This document shows positions 20,070 to 28,818 of a stretch of 32,500 nt of DNA, one piece after another. Positions within the stretch are counted from its first letter, which is position 1; the number at the start of each line of letters is the position of its first letter. The translations under genes and the position numbers were made by a program. The stretch lies in NCBI GenBank assembly GCA_016946835.1, contig JACVTC010000137.1, positions 82,501-115,000 on the forward strand, written 5' to 3'. The notes below the pieces were generated by a model. The model did no database searches. It saw only the letters and a list, made by a program, of their open reading frames with translations, and was not told the DNA's origin. This DNA comes from Neocallimastix lanati (nom. inval.) (taxonomy: Eukaryota; Neocallimastigomycota; Neocallimastigomycetes; Neocallimastigales; Neocallimastigaceae).

Positions 20070-20218
20070 AAATAAAATAAAAAAAAATAAAATAAAATAA
20101 AAAAAAATAAAATAAAATAAAATAAAATAAAATAAAATAAAATAAAATAAAATAAAATAAAATAAAATAAAATAAAATAAAATAAAATAAAATAAAATAA
20201 AATAAAATAAAATAAATA
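20070..20218. repeat. (AAAAT)n pentanucleotide array
   Basis: About 29 mostly perfect five-base AAAAT units. A complementary (TTTTA)n array lies at about 20515-20588, so the two could pair as arms around a 300-base loop. Confidence 0.92.
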
Positions 20219-20514
20219 TTTATTATTATTTGTTATAAAAGAATATTAAAGACAATTTATTTTTAAAAATAAAATGTTTTAGTTAATTATATATGTTAGA
20301 AAGCAAAAAAATCATTTATATTTAATGAGATTATTAACAATCAATAATATTGTATATATTAAATTACATCATTTATTGAATATAATAAAATGTAAAAATT
20401 TTTCATTTCTAAAACATTGATCTTTAATATTCTTTAATAAAAAATAATAATAGATATTTATTTTATTTTATTTTTTTATTTTATTAAATCTGAAGTTTCT
20501 TATTTAATATTCTA

Positions 20515-20588
20515 CTATTTATTTTATTTTATTTTATTTTATTTTATTTTATTTTATTTTATTTTATTTTATTTTATTTTATTTTATT
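20515..20588. repeat. (TTTTA)n pentanucleotide array
   Basis: About 14 five-base units, complementary in sense to the array ending at 20218. A shorter run follows at 20618-20640. Confidence 0.9.
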
Positions 20589-20652
20589 CAATCTGTACTT
20601 TATATTAATATTTCTACTATTTATTTTATTTTATTTTATATACTTAAGTTCT

Positions 20653-20683
<31 letters not shown>

Positions 20684-20814
20684 TCTATACATTTATTTTT
20701 TTTCATATAATTGTATTAAATTTTTTATGGCGTTAACAAAAAATTTTGCAAGCCATTAAAAATAAATGGCGTATTGAAAATTTGTATTATAAAAATTGGC
20801 AAAGTGCATTACAT

Positions 20815-20906
20815 TCATCAATATAAACATCGTATATTAATAAATATATAAAGTTCTACAATCATCAATATAAATCATCGTATATTAATAAATATATAAA
20901 GTTCTA
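20815..20906. repeat. 47-bp tandem direct repeat
   Basis: Two units start with TCATCAATATAAA at 20815 and 20862 and run through CATCGTATATTAATAAATATATAAAGTTCTA. They differ by about one base plus a small indel. The unit shares AGTTCTACA-ATCATCAATAT with the patch at 19245-19264. Confidence 0.88.
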
Positions 20907-21075
20907 AAGTATATATATATAATATATATATTTATAATTAATCTATTTAAAAATAAAGTTTTAATTTAAATTCTTTCTAAAAATTAAAAAAGTTTTAATT
21001 TAAAAATTTTTTTTTTTTTTTTTTTTTAAAATTGATTTTATCTACTAATTATTTTTCTTGTTTTTTTTTTTTTAT

Positions 21076-21111
<36 letters not shown>

Positions 21112-21155
21112 TAGTTTTTTAAATTTTTTAATAGATAAATAAGAAAAAAATATTA

Positions 21156-21186
<31 letters not shown>

Positions 21187-21501
21187 TTTTATTATTGGCT
21201 TCATTGGTTAAGCAAAAAAAAAAAAAATAATAATATTATATATATATAAAGCCGTCTTTGTTTTGTTTTTATATTGATAATAGTTTTTTTAATAATAAAA
21301 TTTATTTATAAAAAACAACTACAAAAAAGTAATAACATATAATTATTATATAATTCAATTCAATTCAATTTTATTAATACATATAAGAATTTAAATTCTT
21401 TTAGTTCGTTAAAAGATTTAGAAAATTTTTTAATAAATATTAAAAGATATTATAACAAATTTTTAGTTTATCCTTAGAGTATATTTTTTTGTGAAAGCAA
21501 C

Positions 21502-22662
21502 ATGACAATAATAAAAAAGTTGGGTAAATTCTTACCAATTTTTTATGCTTTATTAGCTGCTTCATTTTATGCCTTAAATATACCTTTATCAAAATTTTTA
21601 ATGAATGAAATTAAACCAACCTTAATGGCTGGTTTACTATATTCTGGTGCTGGAATTGGTATTGGTATCTTATTTTTAATTAATTTTAAGAATATTAAAA
21701 AAGAGGACTTATTATGTAAAGACGACTTGCTTTATGTCCTTGGTATGATATTTTTAGATATTGCAGCTCCAATTATGTTAATGTTTGGTTTAAAGTCTTG
21801 TACTTCAGGTAATGCTTCATTATTAAATAATTTTGAAATTGTAGCTACTAGTATCATTGCTCTCTTTCTATTTAAAGAGCGTATTTCTAAAAAGTTATGG
21901 ATTGCTATTATTTTTATTGTGATATCAAGTGGTATTTTGACATTTGATGCTTCAAGTTTGGATTTTTCATATGGTTCCCTATTGGTTTTGGGAGCAGCTA
22001 CTTGTTGGGGACTTGAAAATAATTGTACGACTAAAATATCCTCTAAAAATACCTATGAAATTGTCACCATAAAAGGTTTATGCTGTGGCATTGGAAGCTT
22101 AATTATTGGATTCTGTATTGGTGAAAGATTTGAAAAATACATTTATATTGTATATGTTCTATTGTTAGGTTTTGTAGCTTATGGACTAAGTATCTTTTTC
22201 TATATCAAATCACAAAACAAAATAGGAGCAGCAAAAACAAGTGCATTTTATGCTGTAAACCCATTTGTTGCAGTTATTTTATCCTTTATTATTTATCAAG
22301 AGTTACCAATGTGGAATTTCTATGTTGCACTAGGATTTATGGTGGTTGGAACTATATTTATTGTGATGGATACTTTAGAAGTTAAACATGAACATGAACA
22401 CGAACATATCATTTCTCATTGCCATGATGGAGAAACCCATACTCATATCATAAGACATAGTCATCCCCATAAACATCATATTACTGAAGGAAAGCATCGT
22501 CATCATCATAAAGATTTAGATCCACATGCATTTAATCCAAATGAATATCATTCTAATGATTTAGAACTAAATTCACTTGATTCACATTCTCACCACACTA
22601 TAAATTCTTGTTCGGTTGATATTACTTCTACTTCCAGTAGAGGTATTGCTGAAGCAGCTTAG
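21502..22662 (+). CDS. DMT-superfamily (EamA) transporter with His-rich C-terminal tail, probably of bacterial origin
   Basis: 386 residues with two EamA halves (about 14-150 and 160-284) making some ten membrane helices. Hallmarks are FYALLAASFYALNIPLSK at the first helix, GNASLLNNFEIVATSIIALFLFKE in the first half, ATCWGLENNCT opening the second half, and GAAKTSAFYAVNPFVAVILSF near its end. These match, from memory, a bacterial DMT subgroup common in gut Firmicutes and Bacteroidetes, which also ends in His-rich tails. The tail (about 295-386) holds 22 His, including HEHEHEH, HSHPHKHH and HRHHH, plus CHDGETHTH. Such a tail probably binds divalent metal on one face of the membrane; the transported substrate is unknown. 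The gene is intronless, unlike the neighbouring giant gene, and in fungal-like AT-rich codon usage. Horizontal transfer followed by amelioration is the likely history. The start at 21502 is the first ATG and is followed directly by the first helix. Confidence 0.9.
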   Translation: MTIIKKLGKFLPIFYALLAASFYALNIPLSKFLMNEIKPTLMAGLLYSGAGIGIGILFLINFKNIKKEDLLCKDDLLYVLGMIFLDIAAPIMLMFGLKSCTSGNASLLNNFEIVATSIIALFLFKERISKKLWIAIIFIVISSGILTFDASSLDFSYGSLLVLGAATCWGLENNCTTKISSKNTYEIVTIKGLCCGIGSLIIGFCIGERFEKYIYIVYVLLLGFVAYGLSIFFYIKSQNKIGAAKTSAFYAVNPFVAVILSFIIYQELPMWNFYVALGFMVVGTIFIVMDTLEVKHEHEHEHIISHCHDGETHTHIIRHSHPHKHHITEGKHRHHHKDLDPHAFNPNEYHSNDLELNSLDSHSHHTINSCSVDITSTSSRGIAEAA

Positions 22663-23840
22663 ATTAAAAAATATATTAAAGGATATATCTTTTTTTTTTT
22701 TTTTTTTTTTTAAAGAATAATCTAAATTATTTATAGAATTAAATAATCATTACTTATTAAAATATATTTAATTATCTTAATACAATGAAAAACTTTTAAT
22801 ATAGTTGAAGTAAAAAAAAAAAAAAAAAAAATTATGTAAATTAGTAGTATTAATAAAGAAACATATTTAATTTTATACAAAATAAAAAAAAAAAAAAAAA
22901 AAAAGGAAAAAGAAAAAGAATACAAGAAGAGATATAAAGAGAAAATAAATAAATAAATTAATAAATAACAACAACAACAACAATAATAGTAATAGTAATA
23001 GTAATAATAATAATAATAATAATAGTAATAAAAATTTATAAAAAGGAAAATCATATATAGATTGTTGAAAAGGAGAGGAAATAAAGAAAAAAAAAAAAAA
23101 AAAAAAAGAAAAAGAAAAAAGAGTAAAAAAAAGAGTATATATAAAAAAAAAAAAAGAGTATAAAAAAAGAGTATGAGAAAGAAAGCAGTTTAAATAATGA
23201 ATAAATTATATATTTTATAATTATAATATTATTTCTACCAAAGAAAAACAAAAACAAGAATAAGAATAATATTAATTATATGGTGAAGTATTAATTATAA
23301 TATTGTTAGAAAATTGATATTTTTAGTTTATAAATTTAAATAACACTTTAATTAATATTTTTATTTTATTACAACATTTATTATAAATTTAAATATTAAA
23401 TAGCTTATTATAAATAAATAGGATAATATTATATTAATATATAGTTTATGATGAATATAGTTTTAAAAATTTTTATTTTTATAAGCCTCTTTTTTATAGT
23501 TAATAGGAAAACATGTATTTAATGTATTTGAATATTTATGATCCATTAAATGTATTTTGTATGTAAAAAATAGCATTAAATTATGTATTCTTAAAAAATA
23601 AGCCTTTTACTTCAAATAAATAAAGTTAATAAATAAACAAATATTGAAATTTTTATCCTATATAATTATTATAAATAAATATAAATAAATGAAAATATAA
23701 TAATATATTCAATAGTCCGAAGTTCGATACCAAAAAATAACACATATCTTGATTATCTATAACCCAATCAGCTTTATAATTAAATAACATTAGTTAATAT
23801 AATTTTATCCATTTCAGAAATAAAAATACAATTTTTTAAG
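22663..23840. other. AT-rich spacer downstream of the transporter
   Basis: A poly-T run (22691-22710) follows the transporter stop by 30 bases. Then come poly-A runs, CAA/TAG/TAA triplet strings (22966-23030) and A-rich purine blocks (23080-23180). The - strand frames here encode Tyr/Phe strings and are not credible genes. Confidence 0.75.
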
Positions 23841-23849
23841 ATTACTTCG

Positions 23850-24353
23850 AAAGTTTATAGGCATGATCATCTAATCTATTCAGAGTATTAATTCTTTTTT
23901 TTTTTTTTTTTTTTTTTTTTTGCTTTTTCATCATCTATTTTATATCTTTTAGCTTGTTCAATTAATTGGTCAATTTCTTCCTGATAAAATATTCCTTTAT
24001 CATTTTGAAATAGCAATTTCTTTTGAAAGACCAGTTCCCTCGTTCAATCGCTGAAACATTTAAAAATTCCATTACTATTAATAGCATATGTTAAAATCAT
24101 ATTTCATTTCTCCCCTTGGAGCAATTTTTAATTCCTTTTTAATACTAATTCCTCTAATATTATTATTATTATCTTTTACCAAGGAACGTTCAACCTTGAC
24201 ATACTCGAAATCTTATAGATCTTAGAGAAGTTTTGATCATCATCTACAGTAACAATGTGTTACTGTTTTCTTTATTGGAATAGGTGAATTTATTTGTTGT
24301 ATTTTGGGAATATATCTAAAGATCCATCCACTAAAACAATTTTATCAATTTCT

Positions 24354-24391
<38 letters not shown>

Positions 24392-24616
24392 CCAGAATCT
24401 TTAATAACAGTTGAAATGGGTCCAAGGAGTATTTCGAATAAATCAGCATTTTTTTTTTTTTTTCAAAACTAGCGCAAGTAATATCGCTGTAAAAATTAAT
24501 TCCTTCATATAAACAGTCAATTTCAACAGAAGTACAAAACTGAATCAGAGAGAATACGTTTAGTACATTCACATTGCTGTCCTTAAACGATGTTTTGATA
24601 TCTTATTATTAGAAAT
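23850..24616 (-). pseudogene. Broken Hsp70 gene: end of ATPase domain, substrate-binding beta domain, start of lid
   Basis: Read on the - strand across several frames, the order is that of Hsp70. HRLRTA-CECTKRILS (24605-24550) comes first, then VEIDCLYEGINFYSDIT (about 24525-24475), where intact Hsp70s have IEID-SLYEGIDFY. Next are GPISTVIKDSG (about 24420-24390), KIDKIVLVDGS (about 24350-24315), TVDDDQNFSKIY, APRGEMKYDF (about 24125-24090), INSNGIF (about 24080-24060), NDKGIFYQEEIDQLIEQAKRYKIDDEKA (24005-23925), and perhaps INTLNRLDDHAY (23890-23860). Roughly 90 codons between the end of the ATPase domain and the beta domain are missing, as is the 5' two-thirds of the ATPase domain. Poly-T runs and stops break the frame. 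It is dead as an Hsp70. Upstream on this strand lies the opposite-strand lid array, so the truncation coincides with an inversion point. Confidence 0.88.
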
Positions 24617-24626
24617 ATCCTTAAAA

Positions 24627-25770
24627 ATAAAAGATAAAGAAAAAGAAGATGAGAGAATAAAGTGTATGAATCAACTTGATGAATATGACTTTAAACTTAA
24701 AGCAATTATTGAAAATGAAATTAAAAGAATACACATGGAACTCCATTAGATGATATCAAAAATATAAATAATTCATAAATAATTCTCTTAATGATACAAT
24801 TGAATTGGTGAAAGAAAATCAAAATGCAACTAAGGAAGATTATGAAAAAAAGAAAAATGAATTAAGAAAAACTCATAATCATTTGCAAAAATTATATTCT
24901 CAATATCATAAATTATGTAAAGAAAATTATGATGAAAAAGAAAAGGAAGGAATAGAGTGTATGAATTATATTAATAAATATGCCTTTAAAACTTAAAACA
25001 TATATTGAAAAAGAAATGAATATGAATGGAATTCCATTAAATGATATCAAAAATATAAATAATTCTATTAATGATATGATTAAGTGGATAAAAGATAATC
25101 AAGATGCAAGTGAAGAAGATTATGAAAAAAAAGAACAATGAATTAATAGAAATTCATAATCATTTGCAAAAAATTATATAAAGATAATTTTAATGAGTCT
25201 TTTTATAAAGTTAAAGCTTTTATTTAAAACGATATGAATAGTTAACGAAATTCCACCTGCTATTATAAAATATGCGAATAAATTTATTAGGGATATAAAT
25301 GAATGGAGAAAGCATAATAAAGATGCTAGTATATAGGATTATAAAAAGAATAAAAATAAATTACATGATTGTGTTATTGATATAATTGAATGGTAAAAAG
25401 TTAATAAAGATGCGAGTAAAAAAGATAATAAAAAAAAAAAAAAAAAGAAAAAAGAAAAATAAATTAAAATTTAAGATTCATATTCTTAAAGAAAAAATAA
25501 AAAATAATTTGGAAAATTATGATTATGAAAATGAAAATGAAAGAATTAAGAGTATGAATTATCTTGTAGAATATATCTATAATCTTAAAATGTATATTGA
25601 AGATGAAAGGAATATTTATGGAATTTCACCAGTTGATATAAAATATATTTAACTGATTATATTACTAAAATTATTAAATGCATGAAAAATAATGGAAATG
25701 CTAGTAAAGAAGATTATTTAAATATGTTAATAGGAATTGAAGATTTATTATTCCGAAATGTGTATTAAGA
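24627..25770 (+). pseudogene. Array of Hsp70-lid-like repeats, decayed
   Basis: Several segments each resemble the C-terminal helical lid of Hsp70, whose hallmark is W-(L/I)-x-x-N-Q-x-A-x-K-E-(D/E)-Y-E-x-K-x-x-E-L. Copies of the hallmark lie at about 24802-24865 (LVKENQNATKEDYEKKKNEL), 25085-25132 (WIKDNQDASEEDYEKK), 25304-25362 (WRKHNKDASI, stop, DYKKNK), 25391-25430 (W, stop, KVNKDASKKD) and 25679-25725 (CMKNNGNASKEDY). The preceding helices recur too: ERIKCMNQLDEYDFKLK, EGIECMNYINKYAF and ERIKSMNYLVEYIYNLKMYIED. The first two full intervals and the last are about 220-290 bases. Single-base shifts and stops separate the copies, for example one extra A after TATGCCTTTAAA. No ATPase or beta domain is present on this strand. 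This could be a dead gene that once encoded tandem lids, or serial duplication of a dead Hsp70 end. Confidence 0.72.
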
Positions 25771-26540
<770 letters not shown>

Positions 26541-26544
26541 TTAT

Positions 26545-26772
26545 AGACTTTTGTCCCCCCATATGTTAATATGGGTTTTGTTTAAATGCCATATCGGTAC
26601 GGCGAAGCTCGCAGCTCTCCATAAGCAAAGAAACTCCATATAGAAATACTCTACGGGATCCTCTAGTGAAAGCAGAGTCCACTAAAGGTGGCCTCCTTGC
26701 CATCCCAGAGGAGCTGGAAACTGTAATCCTCTCATCCTCTCAGACAAGGCTTACGCAATGGGATTCTTAAAG
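26545..26772. other. Isolated higher-G+C island of unknown nature
   Basis: From about 26586 to 26765 the sequence is close to half G+C by eye, in a setting that is nearly all A/T. It contains short inverted repeats: CCCATAT/ATATGGG (26558-26575), GCGA/TCGC (26602-26612) and CCAC/GTGG (26679-26691). A + strand frame of 57 codons is open from 26597 to 26767 (including KGGLLAIPEELETVILSSSQ) without an ATG. It could be part of a retrotransposon, a structured RNA, or a fragment of foreign or repeated DNA. I do not recognise it. Confidence 0.5.
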
Positions 26773-27046
26773 TGTTAGAAATATAGAAAAAAATTTCATT
26801 ATTTTATTTATTCTTTTTGTTTGATTTATTTCATTATATTTGATTTGAAATACATTATGTAATTAACATATAAAGATTATCATTATCGTTATTAATGAGC
26901 TACATTTAATATAAATATTCATGTATTTTTCAAATTGTAAATCGATAGTTAACTCATTTAAATAATTATTCATATTAATAAATAAATAAACTTTAATTAA
27001 TAATAAAATAATTTGTAAAAATTATTAGATTAGGAGGTCTCAATCT
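26773..27046 (+). mobile_element. Possible degenerate Copia-type LTR
   Basis: The segment begins TGTTAGAAATATAG, which resembles the 5' ends of many Ty1/Copia LTRs. It runs through AT-rich DNA to TCTCAATCTC, and is followed by TGGTAGACAG at 27047, loosely like a primer-binding site complementary to initiator tRNA-Met. A Copia-type gag relic follows directly. No second LTR was found, so the boundaries are inferred. Confidence 0.3.
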
Positions 27047-27476
27047 CTGGTAGACAGTAGTCATGTCACTGGTACAAAATTAAGAACTGAAGATATTCTC
27101 AATAAGGATAACTTCGAAAACTGGGAATTCTTCATCAATAACATTCTCAAATCTTTAAAAGATTTTGAAGTCCGTAAATGAAAATGTAATCAGAATATTA
27201 AACGATAAGCTTAAGGGGGAAAAAGAAAAACCTCAAACTGATGAAACCATCAATGCTATCAATGACTTGAAAAAAGTTAATCAAAGAAGCTGAAGCTTAA
27301 GAGGCTTTAACTAGTACTATCATTAGTAAAAAATGTAAGTCAAGAAGTCTTGAATTACATAAAATATTTTACTACCACTTAAGATATAATACGAAAATTA
27401 AAAGCTTTTTATGGAAAGAAGAAAACTGTTGACTTAAAATACTGGTTAAAGAAGTTGTACTCTTTATCATATTAAA
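27047..27476 (+). pseudogene. Decayed Ty1/Copia-type gag (UBN2-like)
   Basis: Read across frameshifts, the segment shows the Copia gag layout: ILNKDNFENWEFFINNILKSL (27088-27160), like the F-x-G-x-N-(Y/F)-x-x-W start of UBN2-type gag. Then come VNENVIRILNDKLKGEKEKP, EAEA-EALTSTIISKNVSQEVLNYI (about 27280-27365), and DIIRKLKAFYGKK followed by LKYWLKKLYSL (27375-27470), the equivalent of the W-x-x-L-x-x-x-Y block and following helix. At least three frameshifts and several stops (including one before DIIRKL) make it inactive. No nucleocapsid knuckle, protease, integrase or reverse transcriptase follows; the sequence drops into poly-T at 27502. G+C is higher than in the flanks. Confidence 0.65.
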
Positions 27477-27496
27477 TTTCTATGATTAATTAATTA

Positions 27497-27532
<36 letters not shown>

Positions 27533-27669
27533 TTTTTATTATTTTTTGGTTTACTTAATCTTTTACATATAAATTATTGTTTTTTACTTTCTTTAAATTA
27601 TAAAATGTAATACATAAAAATATATTAATCTATTTAATAAAGCTCCAGTAGTGTATTCTCTTCCAAGTC

Positions 27670-27700
<31 letters not shown>

Positions 27701-27915
27701 TTGAAAAATTGGAGATTACGGTTTGCTTTGAAACAGCAAAAAAAATTATAATGATTATTTTTGATTATTTGATTAATTAAAAGTTAATCACATATGACAT
27801 GACTACATAAGAAGTATTCATAATTATTAATCAATCCATTTATTATTATTTTAATAATACTATTAAGTTTAATTATTTGATCTTATTTACATGATTAATA
27901 ATAAATAATAAATAA
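27701..27915. repeat. Direct repeat, copy A
   Basis: The segment begins TTGAAAAATTGGAGATTACGG and ends in ATAATAAATAA. It recurs 640 bases downstream at 28341 with a few substitutions and small indels. The shared segment includes ATGATTATTTTTGATTATT, TTAATCACATATGA and ATGACTACATAA. Confidence 0.88.
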
Positions 27916-28280
27916 TTGAATAATAAATAATAAATAATAAATAATAAATAATAAATAATAAATAATAAATAATAAATAATAAATAATAAATAATAAATAA
28001 TAAATAATAAATAATAAATAATAAATAATAAATAATAAATAATAAATAATAAATAATAAATAATAAATAATAATAAATAATAAATAATAATAAATAATAA
28101 ATAATAACAAATAAATAATAACTAATAACTAATAAATAATAAATAATAAATAATAAATAATAAATAATAAATAATAAATAATAAATAATAAATAATAAAT
28201 AATAAATAATAAATAATAAATAATAAAATAATAAATAATAAATAATAAATAATAACTAATAACTAATAAATAATAAATAA
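27896..28280. repeat. AATAATA heptanucleotide array
   Basis: A long array of seven-base AATAATA/AAATAAT units, slightly interrupted near 28070-28135 and 28225-28265. The start codons and Ile/Tyr/Leu strings on the - strand are by-products. Confidence 0.93.
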
Positions 28281-28340
28281 TTAAGTTTATAGTGATATAT
28301 ATATTGTATATATATATAAATACATATATACATATATTTA

Positions 28341-28545
28341 TTGAGGAATTGGAGATTACGGTTTACTTTGAAACGAAAAAAATATAATGATTATTTTTGA
28401 TTATTTGATTAATTAAATGTTAATCACATATGATATGACTACATAAAAGTATTTATAATTATTAATCAATCTTTTTATTATTATTTAAATAATATTATTA
28501 AAATTTGATCATTTGATCTTATTAAATAATAAATAATAAATAATT
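28341..28545. repeat. Direct repeat, copy B
   Basis: The second copy of the segment at 27701-27915, in the same orientation and roughly 85-90% alike by eye. It ends in a short, unexpanded ATAATAAATAA run and then poly-A, whereas in copy A the same end has grown into the long heptanucleotide array. Confidence 0.88.
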
Positions 28546-28578
<33 letters not shown>

Positions 28579-28780
28579 ATAAAAAAGAAGTGAAAATTAA
28601 ATAGTAATTAGAGCCTTCCTATAAAATAGTTAAATAGTTATACTTTTATTCTATATGCCTATTATTAAACAACAAAAACTTTTATTTTTCTTTATAAATT
28701 TAGATATTGATTAGTTAAAGGTCAGACATTATCGTGGACATAAAACTCATATAATTAATAGTTACAGGATGACTTTTCTT

Positions 28781-28818
<38 letters not shown>

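Larger units (their letters stand above)
17704..21501. other. Gene desert with repeat fragments upstream of the transporter
   Basis: This stretch holds poly-A/T, A-rich pentanucleotide and tetranucleotide arrays, and several short higher-complexity patches (18195-18255, 19141-19320, 20715-20910) that share words with each other and with 2.1 kb. The - strand from 19870 to about 19765 is open for some 35 codons (NATKIIEAKLIDAKCDK and onward), a possible dead coding fragment. No gene is supported. The transporter promoter presumably lies in the last few hundred bases, where a poly-T block (21005-21115) is conspicuous. Confidence 0.6.

Noticed and set aside
22731-23257. - strand Tyr/Phe/Cys-rich frames downstream of the transporter
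   Set aside because: Products of poly-T and triplet repeats, with no coding-like residue mix.
23710-23745. tRNA T-arm-like AGTTCGATACC
   Set aside because: No acceptor stem, D-arm or anticodon arm fits around it.
27896-28280. CRISPR-like array
   Set aside because: The unit is seven bases with no spacers. It is a simple microsatellite in eukaryotic-type DNA.
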